The position numbers and the translations under genes were made by a program. Shown one piece after another: positions 36,901-45,055 of a stretch of DNA of 45,594 nucleotides (position 1 is the stretch's first letter; the number at the start of each line of letters is the position of its first letter). This stretch comes from Bacteroidales bacterium. Lineage in GTDB: Bacteria; Bacteroidota; Bacteroidia; Bacteroidales; JAIPAH01. The notes under the pieces were generated by a model that was not told the DNA's origin, ran no database searches, and saw only the letters and a list, made by a program, of their open reading frames with translations. The stretch lies in contig JAIPAH010000007.1 in the NCBI GenBank assembly GCA_021740175.1, positions 1 through 45,594 of the forward strand, given 5' to 3'.

Positions 36901-37686
36901 TTATGTTTTATCGAAATTAATAAATGCTTTTAAAGCTTCGATGTGCATTTCAAGATAAAGATCGGGAAACCCTGAAGCACGTTCTTTTTTATCAACATTT
37001 TTTATTGCCCATTCAACTTTTTTGTACGCACTGCCCATTGCTGATCCTAATAAGGTAGAATCCTTAAATGCGGCTTTTTTGTAGTATATATTCGCTGTTG
37101 AATCCAGTGGATTGAGTTCGGTTAATCCGGACGGGCCAAACCTATGGATGAATGATTTTTCTATGTTACTCACCTGGGTGGCGCTTAACCATGCAGATGA
37201 TAAACTTACTTTAAAAAACCACGTTCCACACTCGTATAAAGTCATCCGGTAGTCTAAGAAATGGTCTGGGTTTATAATAGCTTTTAGGCCGTTACAAATG
37301 TATTTTTCTCCTTCATGTTTGATTGCGTATTGATCAACATTAACCTCCTTATCCATAATCGTATCAACAACGTGTAAAGCTTTAGAATATTCCGTTCTTA
37401 ATCGACCTTCCACTCCTTTGCCGGCAGGATAAATGTAAAGCGACACTTTTGTTTCAGAGTCTTTGTCCTTATAAGTTACCCCGACATAGCTATGGTCTTT
37501 CTCAAAAGAAATGACAGATTTTCTCACAAAACTATCGATTTGGGGTGGGAAAACCGTATTAGTGGGTTGATGAATATATTCCCCGTCTACATCCAACTCA
37601 GTTGTCCCATATCGCTGTGGTGTACATGAAAATATCACTGAAAACAGTAATAACCATAAAAAATAGGATTGAGGTTTGAAGTTCAT
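36901..37686 (-). CDS. Hypothetical lipoprotein
   Basis: 261 residues, not recognised. The N-terminus is a lipoprotein signal (YFLWLLLFSVIFSC, lipobox FSC at about Cys21). The rest is soluble and mixed alpha/beta: SVISFEKDHSYVGVTYKD, VSLYIYPAGKG, then a C-terminal helical part KKVEWAIKNVDKKERA. The pattern with YIYPAGKG and a later ALHVVDTI helix recalls small envelope proteins of unknown role. It is the last gene of the minus-strand block, 59 bp after its neighbour, and could share a transcript with it. Confidence 0.7.
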   Translation of the reverse strand: MNFKPQSYFLWLLLFSVIFSCTPQRYGTTELDVDGEYIHQPTNTVFPPQIDSFVRKSVISFEKDHSYVGVTYKDKDSETKVSLYIYPAGKGVEGRLRTEYSKALHVVDTIMDKEVNVDQYAIKHEGEKYICNGLKAIINPDHFLDYRMTLYECGTWFFKVSLSSAWLSATQVSNIEKSFIHRFGPSGLTELNPLDSTANIYYKKAAFKDSTLLGSAMGSAYKKVEWAIKNVDKKERASGFPDLYLEMHIEALKAFINFDKT

Positions 37687-37745
37687 GAGCGTATCCGATT
37701 TGTTTTATATAATTGTTTCAAACCATATTCACATACCCGGATTAC

Positions 37746-38609
37746 CTATTTGTTTTTCGGTGGCGTACATTTGATGAACTTGTCAAATAAATCGGTCTTT
37801 GATATATATTTATCAGCATCCCACGATTTACTTGACATTTCAATATTTATCAGACCGAAATAGTCCAAAAACCTGTCGAAAGTCCGTATTGAATAGCAGT
37901 TACCCAAATGTTCCTTTTTGGTCATAAATCGTGTAGGTGATTCGCCTTCAAATAAAGCAGGAAATGCTTTGAAGTATTTATCGGCATAAAAGGTATCTAA
38001 GCGTTTCTTATTGCCATAAATACTTAGCAGGATTAATGAGAACCCGGAGCCGAGTTGCCCGATTTGATTCTCTCCATACCCGTCGTAGTAAGCCCAATTG
38101 AATTTTGTTGCAAACGTATTTAAAATCAGCTTCAACAATTTATGGTTATCGGATATGGTTTTTTCACCGGCCTTGGTCAGGCTTAATATGCCTTTCCGTT
38201 TTTTAGCCAGGCCTGAGATTTCAGTCAGAATCCGGGTCAAATTAATCGACATAGAATCACTCTCCTTGTATAATTTTGCAATCCCGGATTCAATAAGGTC
38301 ATCCGTTAAAAAACGTTGCGAATAGATATCTGCCACAATTTTAGTCGGTAGGTAACCCTTTGCAGTAAGTTTCAGTTCACCTTTTTCAGCTATTATATCG
38401 GCTAAGTACTTGATCTGGTTCAGTATCGGTATCTTTTTATAATCCGAATCGGAGAGCTTTTGCAATTGTATGGGGCTTTCCGGCCCAAAAGTAAAATTCA
38501 AAACCTGATACATCTCAGCCGGAGAATATCCTTCAAATTCCGGAACACTTCGGTTGTTCTGTTCATGCATCACCTGGCTGATTTGTCTCTGTAATTCTTC
38601 GTAATCCAT
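37746..38609 (-). CDS. Hypothetical cytoplasmic protein, GYSPAEMY type
   Basis: 287 residues, no signal or membrane segment. Near residue 27 stands FEGYSPAEMYQVLNFTFGPESPIQL, similar to the motif GLSPxQMY...PF..DSP of uncharacterised helical proteins found scattered in mobile or cassette DNA of many bacteria. The rest is largely helical with winged-helix-like parts (KGELKLTAKGYLPTKIV, KKRKGILSLTKAGEKTI), which may bind nucleic acid. The function is unknown. It begins 36 bp after an attC-like element. Confidence 0.7.
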   Translation of the reverse strand: MDYEELQRQISQVMHEQNNRSVPEFEGYSPAEMYQVLNFTFGPESPIQLQKLSDSDYKKIPILNQIKYLADIIAEKGELKLTAKGYLPTKIVADIYSQRFLTDDLIESGIAKLYKESDSMSINLTRILTEISGLAKKRKGILSLTKAGEKTISDNHKLLKLILNTFATKFNWAYYDGYGENQIGQLGSGFSLILLSIYGNKKRLDTFYADKYFKAFPALFEGESPTRFMTKKEHLGNCYSIRTFDRFLDYFGLINIEMSSKSWDADKYISKTDLFDKFIKCTPPKNK

Positions 38610-38644
38610 GTTATTTTATTTTTTAAGGTTGATTCGTACTGTAT

Positions 38645-38714
38645 GCCATGTAACTGCTGAGGATAATGAAGCCCCGGTTTGGCAGGCCTTCATTAGGGCT
38701 TAAATGTTAGTGGC
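38645..38714 (-). repeat. attC-like element A
   Basis: Read on the minus strand, a 70-bp imperfect hairpin: outer arms GCCACTAAC / GTTACATGGC, inner arms TAATGAAG / CTTCATTA. It starts with CTAACATTTAAGC, which overlaps the stop of the small upstream gene, and ends with GTT, as integron attC sites do. Confidence 0.5.
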
Positions 38715-38909
38715 TGCTGGTTTTTTTGTCTTTAATTTTGTTCCTATATTTTTTCTAATGGCAGCCAACCGTCCCTCTCTTAACTGAGAATGCTTTTCAT
38801 ACTCCTCATGCCTGTTATTACGTATATCACGCATCATTTTTACCGCGCCAAAGTCCTTATTTTTTTCATTTTCTTTAAATGTTCTCATTGCTCTTTCGAA
38901 ATTAAGCAT
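38700..38909 (-). CDS. Small basic hypothetical protein
   Basis: 69 residues, strongly charged and probably helical (KENEKNKDFGAVKMMRDIRNN, then EGRLAAIRKNIGTKLKTKK). No motif is recognised. It starts 2 bp after the stop of the barrel-protein gene, so it is likely translated from the same message. Its last codons (Asn-Ile-stop, AACATTTAA) lie inside attC-like element A, an arrangement common where a cassette gene runs into its recombination site. Confidence 0.55.
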   Translation of the reverse strand: MLNFERAMRTFKENEKNKDFGAVKMMRDIRNNRHEEYEKHSQLREGRLAAIRKNIGTKLKTKKPAATNI

Positions 38910-38911
38910 TT

Positions 38912-39511
38912 TTAAAATTCATAAATAAAGTTCAATCCAAATGTTAATGATTTGATTGTTTTATCTTTGTATGGTATTACATTAGCTGGAATTACTATAT
39001 CATCTTTTCTTTTGAAATTTAAGGTGGTGAAAGTCATATTATAGCTAACATTTAATCCCAGAAGAAATCTGTTAAAGATATCAATATTGACATCCACGGC
39101 AGGAGCCATATAAAGTGCTCCATCTTTTCCTTGATATGATTCTATATTGTTTAGTAAAAATGAATATCCGATTTGAACACCGGGTTTAAAAGCCACCTTC
39201 TCCTTTTGAAAGTTTAATCCAAGAAACAGGAATGGACTTAATTCCGAGACGGTATTTTTATCAGAGTAGTGATATCCGGACCATGAAATATCATATTTAG
39301 AATAATTCATACCACCCCCTATTGATAATAATTTTTTGTCATGATAATATTTTAATCCAAGGTTTATTGGATTTTCCCAATCACGAATGAGCCAATGGTC
39401 AGTCAGATTTATCGGGTATCCCATTTTTAAAGAGATTTCCTTTTCCTGGCCATTTAATTTAACTTGCCCGAGCATTATAAATATCAAAATTAAAATTATC
39501 GAGTTTTTCAT
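38912..39511 (-). CDS. Small outer-membrane beta-barrel protein
   Basis: 199 residues with a signal peptide (MKNSIILILIFIMLGQVKLNGQ) and alternating strands typical of eight-stranded barrels: LGLKYYHDKKLLSIGGGMNYS, FKPGVQIGYSFLL, FLLGLNVSYNMTF, ending with SLTFGLNFIYEF, an aromatic C-terminal residue as needed for barrel insertion. Function unknown. It begins the pair with the small basic protein and follows attC-like element F. Confidence 0.7.
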   Translation of the reverse strand: MKNSIILILIFIMLGQVKLNGQEKEISLKMGYPINLTDHWLIRDWENPINLGLKYYHDKKLLSIGGGMNYSKYDISWSGYHYSDKNTVSELSPFLFLGLNFQKEKVAFKPGVQIGYSFLLNNIESYQGKDGALYMAPAVDVNIDIFNRFLLGLNVSYNMTFTTLNFKRKDDIVIPANVIPYKDKTIKSLTFGLNFIYEF

Positions 39512-39560
39512 AGGTCGGTTTTTTTATTAGCACATATTCGAATCAGGGTTCGTGAAAGCA

Positions 39561-39627
39561 CCCCAACGGTTGCTGCTATGAAACCATTGGTAAACCAAAA
39601 GAAGCGGTCTATACCCATGTTATAGGC
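39561..39627 (-). repeat. attC-like element F
   Basis: A 67-bp imperfect hairpin: ends CCTATAAC and GTTGGGG on the minus strand, second arms TATAGACC / GGTTTCATA, and tip TTGGT-TT-ACCAA. Orientation is ambiguous, since the plus strand also ends GTTATAGGC. It is the weakest of the six candidates. Confidence 0.35.
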
Positions 39628-39699
39628 TGGCGTAAAGATACAATGCTCTGATTTGTTTATCTTAAACCCCGGCTTCATAAGGCGTATTTTGGTGGCGCT

Positions 39700-40320
39700 T
39701 TATGATATCCATGTCGGAATAGTATTTGCAATTGTCCAGTTGCCATTTTGTTTTTCAAAATATACTATCTTACCGGAAGCTCCTAAGCTAGCAAACGAAT
39801 GTCCCATTTCAAGTATTGCTTGAGTCTTATCTTCATTATAAGCAATTCGGGTAAATCTTATTATTCCATTTGAGTTTTCATATGCTTGATAAAATGCATC
39901 CCAACCACTATTTGCATCTTGACCGTTAAATATATAGGAAAGCTCTTCGGATGAAATGACAATGATTTGTTTACTATCACTAATGAAGTTTTCCCCGAAT
40001 AAAATTGATGTATCATTTAAAGCGTTCAGGCTTTCTACCAGCGTTGTATCAAAATTCGGATTATTCTCTTTAATCTCTTCATAAAAACTATTCCGGTAAT
40101 TCAAAGCCACATGTGCGGTGGAGTTTTGAGCTATTACAATCTTTTCGGAAGAATACTTCTCATTGATTACCAATGAATATAATTCATAATCTTCTTCATC
40201 TACCTGGTAAGGTTGCTCTAAAGGAAAATCCGGTCTTTCTTCTTTCGTGTTCTTTTCACAACTTACTGCTATCAGAGCAATGCTAAGTAACGTTAAGTAA
40301 ACAATTTTTTCTTTTTTCAT
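39700..40320 (-). CDS. Hypothetical lipoprotein
   Basis: 206 residues from the ATG at 40320, which gives a standard lipoprotein signal (MKKEKIVYLTLLSIALIAVSC, lipobox AVSC); an ATG at 40332 adds four residues. The mature part includes NSTAHVALNYRN, ISSEELSYIF and a C-terminal pattern typical of NTF2/nuclear-transport-like folds (GIIRFTRIAYNEDKTQAILE, KIVYFEKQNGNWTI). The fold suggestion is loose. It is 4 bp after the T9SS-sorted protein gene, so the two are co-transcribed. An inverted repeat (TCATAA-a-GCG / CGC-c-TTATGA) begins at its stop. Confidence 0.7.
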   Translation of the reverse strand: MKKEKIVYLTLLSIALIAVSCEKNTKEERPDFPLEQPYQVDEEDYELYSLVINEKYSSEKIVIAQNSTAHVALNYRNSFYEEIKENNPNFDTTLVESLNALNDTSILFGENFISDSKQIIVISSEELSYIFNGQDANSGWDAFYQAYENSNGIIRFTRIAYNEDKTQAILEMGHSFASLGASGKIVYFEKQNGNWTIANTIPTWIS

Positions 40321-40324
40321 AAAA

Positions 40325-41197
40325 TTATTCATGGATGATTATTTTTTCGGATTTAATAGCATTACCCTTATCATCAATCAGGGTCATATAATACAGACCG
40401 GCAGCAAATGAAGACAAATCAAGCTGATAGGTATTCCCTTCAAATTGCCCTTTATCACGTATCTTCCCCGACGGATCGAAAATTTTGTAATGTTTGGAAT
40501 TTGTGGAGTTGAAATCTGTTTTAACCGTTAAGTCACCTTCGGTTGGATTCGGATACAGATATATATTACCCTTATGATTAGCAATATGGTCTATAGCATT
40601 CGTTCTGTCATTGTAATATAAAAAGACGATCCATTTAGCAGCGCTTGGGTCAAACAATCCAACGCTGGGTGGATATAGATAAATAGCAGCTTCAAAATCC
40701 TTATCGCCGAAGATGTTGGTTATTGCCAATGAATCAATTACGTTCCAGGCTGAATCGGCCTTTTTTTTGAGACTGGAATCATTCATCCTCGTACCGTCAA
40801 CATGAATGTATCTCATGTCATCAGGTTTTCCGGTATTTGAACCGGTATAATCAAACGGGTATGTTGTATCAAAATCTTTTGGCTGCGCTATTTCCCCTGT
40901 TCCCATCCAGATTATACCTGCGTCAAATACGGTATCTGACGTGGAATGTAACTTAAATGTGATTCCCCCGAAATCACCGGGCGGATAAAAATCAATGGAA
41001 AAGGGGATACTGTCCCCGGGACAATCTGAACATGAATAATAGGATATATTGCCCCCGTCATACGTATATGTATCGTAATCGACAATTAAGGTAGCCATGT
41101 TTACATGTTCTTTTTTAAGAATGGTATCACCTTGCCCATAACCGGTCAAATAACCTAAAAATCCTGCGATTAAAATAATAAGTTTGATGGGTTTCAT
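40325..41197 (-). CDS. Secreted protein with T9SS sorting domain
   Basis: 290 residues. Signal peptide MKPIKLIILIAGFLGYLTGYG; a body of about 180 residues that I do not recognise (YDGGNISYYSCSDCPGDS, DMRYIHVDGTRMND); and a C-terminal type A T9SS domain of about 75 residues (LYPNPTEGDLTVKTDF ... YQLDLSSFAAGLYYMTLID). It should be exported and released or anchored by the T9SS. A promoter-like TATCTTTA lies upstream, about 35 bp before the start. A secretion-system cargo in this block ties its genes to the host phylum. Confidence 0.8.
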   Translation of the reverse strand: MKPIKLIILIAGFLGYLTGYGQGDTILKKEHVNMATLIVDYDTYTYDGGNISYYSCSDCPGDSIPFSIDFYPPGDFGGITFKLHSTSDTVFDAGIIWMGTGEIAQPKDFDTTYPFDYTGSNTGKPDDMRYIHVDGTRMNDSSLKKKADSAWNVIDSLAITNIFGDKDFEAAIYLYPPSVGLFDPSAAKWIVFLYYNDRTNAIDHIANHKGNIYLYPNPTEGDLTVKTDFNSTNSKHYKIFDPSGKIRDKGQFEGNTYQLDLSSFAAGLYYMTLIDDKGNAIKSEKIIIHE

Positions 41198-41328
41198 TTT
41201 ATTTGAAGTTTACATGCCATTTTATAATTACCGGTCATAAAGATAATAAATAAATAATCGGTTTGCAAATTGGTTCCAAGACCTGCCACAGTGCATATTC
41301 TATTTTGCACTCATCAGCCTGATGCTGA

Positions 41329-41362
41329 AGCTAAAGTAATTTCTCAACCACCGGAAGTATAA
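41329..41362. repeat. Shared 35-nt repeat, copy 1
   Basis: Matches 42254-42288 over 34-35 nt with two substitutions and one indel (plus strand AGCTAAAG...CCGGAAGTATAA). It lies just past the GTT end of attC-like element B on the minus strand. Confidence 0.75.
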
Positions 41363-41377
41363 ATCCGGCACTCTAAT

Positions 41378-41538
41378 CCTATAACGCATGTTGAAAAAAT
41401 ACTCTGCTTTTATTGAAATCGCATAAGAGGTTAACTTTGGGGGGAAGGGGGCTTCGTGCACGTGCCCACCCCCTGGTGAAATAGTAACCATCATGAAGTC
41501 CCACCATGGCGGGGCTTCATTACTGCTTAAATGTTGGC
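41378..41538 (-). repeat. attC-like element B
   Basis: On the minus strand it starts GCCAACATTTAAGC (covering the stop of the preceding gene) and ends GCGTTATAGG. Near the start TAATGAAGCCCCGCCA faces TGGTGGGACTTCATGA, a 16-bp stem with three mismatches. Length 161 bp. Start and end resemble the classical attC ends (AAC...TTCAAGC and GCGTTAGRY). Confidence 0.5.
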
Positions 41539-42207
41539 AAGAGTACTTTTAAATTTTTCATTCAAGTTCCTTATATATTCTTTTCGCTTGACAAGGTCAC
41601 TTAGTTTTGTCTCAAATGTTTTTGTATCGTTCAGTTTCGGAAATGATAATTTGCCTTTTGCAATTGAATATGTGAACAGAATATTGAAATAATTGTATGT
41701 CAAAATCAATTTTTGAATGTAATCGGTTTTAACAACCTTAAATCCAATGCGCTGAGCTGTTCTATCGTTAATAATGTAACTGGTCCCACGAACTACAAGG
41801 TTATCAGCTTTATTGTTTTCATTTTCTTCTATCAGGTTCAAAAGTCCTTGTAAATATTGCTGAATAATAAAACTCGTTCTCTGTTTTCCATTCATCTTTT
41901 TATCTATTACAAAAACATAATCGAACAAGGTTCCGCCGTGTATTTTTATCACTCCATTTTTTGGTTTTTCAGAGAGGAAGAGTAAAGAGTGATACGTCAG
42001 TTTTCCGCTTTTTTTTAGAGAAGGCACATCAAAGAATGGTGCAATTATGGATAGCACTAGCGAGAAGAAGAAAATACCAATTAGATAAATTTCAGTGTAC
42101 CAGGAAATCAAGAAAAAAGAAAGGATCACTACAATTGCTGAAAAAGCAATCCAAATTTGGGTTAGAAATTGTTCTTTTTTAGTTTTTATATAAAATCTGT
42201 GTTCCAT
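41527..42207 (-). CDS. Hypothetical protein with two membrane helices
   Basis: 226 residues, not recognised. Two adjacent membrane segments at about 16-60 (IWIAFSAIVVILSFFLI, YLIGIFFFSLVLSII), then a soluble part of about 160 residues, probably cytoplasmic, with LLFLSEKPKNGVIKIHGGTLFDYVFVIDK and a helical KRTSFIIQQYLQGLLNLIEE. It lies alone between attC-like elements C and B, a one-gene cassette layout. The last codons Asn-Ile-stop fall inside element B. Confidence 0.65.
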   Translation of the reverse strand: MEHRFYIKTKKEQFLTQIWIAFSAIVVILSFFLISWYTEIYLIGIFFFSLVLSIIAPFFDVPSLKKSGKLTYHSLLFLSEKPKNGVIKIHGGTLFDYVFVIDKKMNGKQRTSFIIQQYLQGLLNLIEENENNKADNLVVRGTSYIINDRTAQRIGFKVVKTDYIQKLILTYNYFNILFTYSIAKGKLSFPKLNDTKTFETKLSDLVKRKEYIRNLNEKFKSTLANI

Positions 42208-42253
42208 TTAATCGCTTTGTATTATTATATTATTGTTGAACTCAACCTCCGAT

Positions 42254-42288
42254 AGCTAAAGAAACTTCTCAAGCCACCGGAAGTATAA
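42254..42288. repeat. Shared 35-nt repeat, copy 2
   Basis: Second copy of the sequence at 41329-41362; again directly past the GTT end of an attC-like element (C) on the minus strand. Confidence 0.75.
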
Positions 42289-42289
42289 G

Positions 42290-42555
42290 CTCATAACGAA
42301 TAAAAAATTAATGTTATGAGTAAACGTACAAAAAATACCGGCAGGTTGAATGACCCACCCGTTTCAGCGAAAGCTACACAATAACATATCATGCGCTTAT
42401 TGAAAATCCATAGAAGGCAAACGCCGGGGGCCCGGAGGCTGAGTTCACCTGTCCGCCTCAGGAGGAACACCAAGAATAATGAAGTCCTTCCTTTTTACCC
42501 GCCGGATTTAAAAAAGGCGGGGTACGTACTTCATTAGTGCTTGAATGTTATGTAG
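42290..42555 (-). repeat. attC-like element C
   Basis: On the minus strand it starts CATAACATTCAAGC and ends CGTTATGAG. Near the start TAATGAAGT faces ACTTCATTA, with an inner CCCGCC / GGCGGG stem. Its far end contains a smaller pair, CTCATAAC / GTTATGAG, so two recombination sites may be joined here. At 266 bp it is long for one attC. Confidence 0.45.
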
Positions 42556-42558
42556 TTT

Positions 42559-43176
42559 TTAATTTATTCTTATCTCAATGCTTAAGTTTATATTGTAAAT
42601 GAATTCATAGTGGTCTTCAATTATAAGGTCATCTGATGAATTTTGCTGAACATTATTCCCTGATGAAGCAGCCCAGTTTGATATTTTAAATTGTTGAAGT
42701 CCGGGTTGGCCATATAGTTTTAACCCAAAATTATCTGAAACTTCAAATTTATATCCCAGGTGAAAAAACATACAAGTTCCTGTGTATAATGAAACCGGGG
42801 AGTAATCCCTTTCATTTTCTATTTTTGTCTTAGAATCATCCGAGAGCCAATTAAAGTTCATCAACTCCCAACGAATCCCTGTGAACAATCCTTTATCAAA
42901 AGGATAAATGGCTATATCGCCAAAAAATCCGATTGAGGAAGCGTCAAGGTCTGATACATTATCAAAAGTCAGTTGATAAGAGCGATTATTCATTCCAATC
43001 TTTATCTCACCATTGCAGTTAAACATTTTTAGCTCAGATTTAAGATGAAGCTCGCCATGAAAGGTATTATAACTATTATAGCCGCCTCCAAATCCGATTG
43101 ATAAAGAATCTGTAATCCCTGCATACAAATTTGAAGTCAGGATAGTAAGCACCAGTATCAATAAATATTTTTTCAT
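42559..43176 (-). CDS. Outer-membrane beta-barrel protein
   Basis: 205 residues, signal peptide MKKYLLILVLTILTSNLYA. Strands alternate polar and apolar residues (LSIGFGGGYNSYNTFHGELHL, GEIKIGMNNRSYQLTF, IGFFGDIAIYPFDKGLFTGIRWELMNF, FHLGYKFEVSDNFGLKLYGQPGL), as in eight- to ten-strand porin-like barrels; the end NINLSIEIRIN lacks the usual terminal aromatic residue. Function unknown. It lies just before attC-like element C. Confidence 0.7.
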   Translation of the reverse strand: MKKYLLILVLTILTSNLYAGITDSLSIGFGGGYNSYNTFHGELHLKSELKMFNCNGEIKIGMNNRSYQLTFDNVSDLDASSIGFFGDIAIYPFDKGLFTGIRWELMNFNWLSDDSKTKIENERDYSPVSLYTGTCMFFHLGYKFEVSDNFGLKLYGQPGLQQFKISNWAASSGNNVQQNSSDDLIIEDHYEFIYNINLSIEIRIN

Positions 43177-43311
43177 TTTAAAATCGTTTTATGTTATTAT
43201 CATTTTATAATTTAGGTTCCGGTCTTTGGTAAAATTGCATATAAAATTAAGCATTATGCACTGTTGGGAAACCGTGGATAGCGATCTCATCTCCTGTTAC
43301 TGGCCACACGC

Positions 43312-44154
43312 TTATTTTCGAAATCTTAAGCCAACTGAAAAATCAAGGCGATGTAAACTTTCACCTTTTTCCGGGTCTATAGTCTCTTTTGTTTGTCCGT
43401 CATCCTTGACCATTTCAAATAAACCTCCTTGAAAAAACTCCACTTTAAAACCCAAAGCCAGGTTTTCGCTTAAGCCAATATCATAGCCAACACCCAAACT
43501 GACAACAGACGTATTACCTGTCAATGTGTAATTTTCATCACGGACGATTTTATTTTTGAAATCCATATAACCTAACGCAAGGTTCATTCTAAAGGCATTG
43601 CTTTTGTCATGGTTAAATATTCTTTGCGAAACCGTTGGCCCAATAAACGAAATCGTTATATCATCACTTATTTTCCCGCCATATTGTCCCGTAGTACTAT
43701 TTGATGCTTTATACAGATAATATTCAAATCCAATTCCCCATTCTTCTGTGAAGAAATAGTAGAAATCGCCGCCGAAATGATATCCGGATTTTAATTCCTC
43801 CAAATAATCCTTGGCTTCCGGATCAAGACTTTCTTTAATTTTGCCAATACGATAGCTATAGCCCCCGCTTGCTCCGATTATAAAACGTTCGTAGTCCTTA
43901 TAACCAATGAGTTTTTCTTTCGGAACTTCACTTTCTTTAAAATAATCTTTTTGATGATGTTTTGTATCTGAAATGGGAATTAATGTGCTGCGGAACTCGT
44001 CATTTGATTTAAATGTAAAATAGATATAATTTTCTTTCACCTCTGTTATTCGGCAGTTTATAGAATCTTCCTCATTCGTGACGATTAAGTCTTGTGAAAA
44101 AACATGTACGTTCGCGAATGAGAACAGCAAAAGTAAAAACAAATATTTTTTCAT
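43312..44154 (-). CDS. Outer-membrane protein with N-terminal soluble part and barrel
   Basis: 280 residues; signal peptide to about 20 (FSFANVHVFSQ). Residues 22-60 (DLIVTNEEDSINCRITEVKENYIYF) follow a pattern common before barrels in Bacteroidota proteins; from about 88 barrel strands follow (FIIGASGGYSYRIGKI, YHFGGDFYYFFTEEWGIGFEYYLY, MNLALGYMDFKN, SLGVGYDIGLSENLALGFKVEFF, LDFSVGLRFRK). It starts 12 bp after a lipoprotein gene, so the two may form a small envelope unit. The 135 bp after it hold no clear attC-like element. Confidence 0.75.
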   Translation of the reverse strand: MKKYLFLLLLFSFANVHVFSQDLIVTNEEDSINCRITEVKENYIYFTFKSNDEFRSTLIPISDTKHHQKDYFKESEVPKEKLIGYKDYERFIIGASGGYSYRIGKIKESLDPEAKDYLEELKSGYHFGGDFYYFFTEEWGIGFEYYLYKASNSTTGQYGGKISDDITISFIGPTVSQRIFNHDKSNAFRMNLALGYMDFKNKIVRDENYTLTGNTSVVSLGVGYDIGLSENLALGFKVEFFQGGLFEMVKDDGQTKETIDPEKGESLHRLDFSVGLRFRK

Positions 44155-44166
44155 TATTAAAGCTTT

Positions 44167-44535
44167 TTAGATTGAATCATCTGTTTTTTCAATTTTTAAA
44201 ATATCGGCAGTAATTCGGTGGCAATCACTCCAAAAATCAGGGGGTTTATGCCGGGTGATTTTAATGGCATTTCCTCCGGCTTTTCTTGCTTCAAGTTTAG
44301 CTTTATCGATAACGATGTCGTAACTGCATTTGGTAGAAAATCCTGTATCTCCTACCTCTACTTGTCCAAGCACTTCTGCGTTATCCGGATTTTTTTTGTC
44401 CGGCTTAATAACAACTACTTCGCGGCTGTAATCCAATGCAGAATATTCTTTGCTTAAATCGGTCGAAATGCTCGGATTGCATGAACTAATCGTTATCAGC
44501 AAGGCCAGTAACAGAATTTCATTTAGTTTTTTCAT
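44167..44535 (-). CDS. Small lipoprotein
   Basis: 122 residues; lipoprotein signal MKKLNEILLLALLITISSC. The mature part reads VVVIKPDKKNPDNAEVLGQVEVGDTGFSTKCSYD and AKLEARKAGGNAIKITRHKPPD, which resembles the YbjQ/DUF4156-like small lipoprotein fold (a VLGxVxV...A...GANAI pattern). Function unknown. It is probably co-transcribed with the outer-membrane protein 12 bp downstream. Confidence 0.7.
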   Translation of the reverse strand: MKKLNEILLLALLITISSCNPSISTDLSKEYSALDYSREVVVIKPDKKNPDNAEVLGQVEVGDTGFSTKCSYDIVIDKAKLEARKAGGNAIKITRHKPPDFWSDCHRITADILKIEKTDDSI

Positions 44536-44729
44536 ATTATATTAGGTTTTGTGATTGTTGCGTTGGTTATTTTGTTTCGGCTGAATGAATCGTTGAGACG
44601 TGTTGCATTCCTGTCCGCCGTCAAGAAATCAGCCCCAAGATTGGAATAATCATAATACTTCTAATAATTGTTTCATTTTAATGTTTCAACTAAGATACAA
44701 ATAAATCTTTGTAGGTTGCATCCTGGCTT

Positions 44730-44874
44730 GGGTAACGGTGGCGTGTAAGTTTCGTGCCACGCTTCCACCTTCACGTTAATAAACCTATACCCCACAAGAT
44801 AATCAAAATATCTGTTTGGAAAAGTACTAAACCGTGGCATGAAATTTACACGCTGTTTCCACCCGTAGTTATTC
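44730..44874 (-). repeat. attC-like element E, long imperfect hairpin
   Basis: The 21-nt arms at 44741-44761 and 44833-44853 are complementary at 19 positions and enclose 71 nt. Outside them GGTGG pairs with CCACC, leaving unpaired bases on one side only, and the ends on the minus strand are AATAAC and GTTACCC. This asymmetry (bulged bases on one arm, AAC/GTT at the ends) is characteristic of attC sites. An open frame through this region (44673-44876) is not considered a gene. Confidence 0.6.
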
Positions 44875-45029
44875 AATCACTTTTCTTTTTCGTTCAATGA
44901 CATCGTCGATTCTGATTAAATCTTCACTCCAGGCTAAAAGTCCTTTCTCTAACCAATGTTATCATGCCTTCGAAGATATGGAGCCAATCTATCGTGTGAA
45001 AATATTTGTTCGATTGCTTTTCGTTCCAT
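44869..45029 (-). pseudogene. Remnant of an Abi-family gene
   Basis: From ATG at 45029 the minus strand reads MERKAIEQIFSHDRLAPYLR, the typical start of Abi-family (abortive infection-like) proteins, then ends at a TAG after RHDNIG. In another frame it continues WLEKGLLAWSEDLIRIDDVI and stops at 44869, resembling an Abi C-terminus. The middle (about 150-250 residues) is missing, so an internal deletion has left both ends. Confidence 0.5.
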
Positions 45030-45055
45030 ATTTTTTTGTATCTTTGTGATGTTGT

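Noticed and set aside
41300-41494. Open frame of 64 codons on the minus strand
   Set aside because: It lies within attC-like element B and the shared repeat, and the homologous stretch near 42290 reads through stops in the same frame, so the open frame is not conserved.
42291-42473. Open frame of 60 codons on the minus strand
   Set aside because: It falls wholly within attC-like element C, has no similarity to the matching part of element B at protein level, and shows no start signal.
43177-43311. attC-like element between the two barrel genes
   Set aside because: AAC and GTT triplets occur, but no consistent complementary arms join them, so I do not count this spacer as a seventh site.
44673-44876. 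Open frame of 67 codons on the minus strand
   Set aside because: It spans the long imperfect hairpin of element E; base pairing explains the sequence better than coding, and the start is a non-ATG codon.
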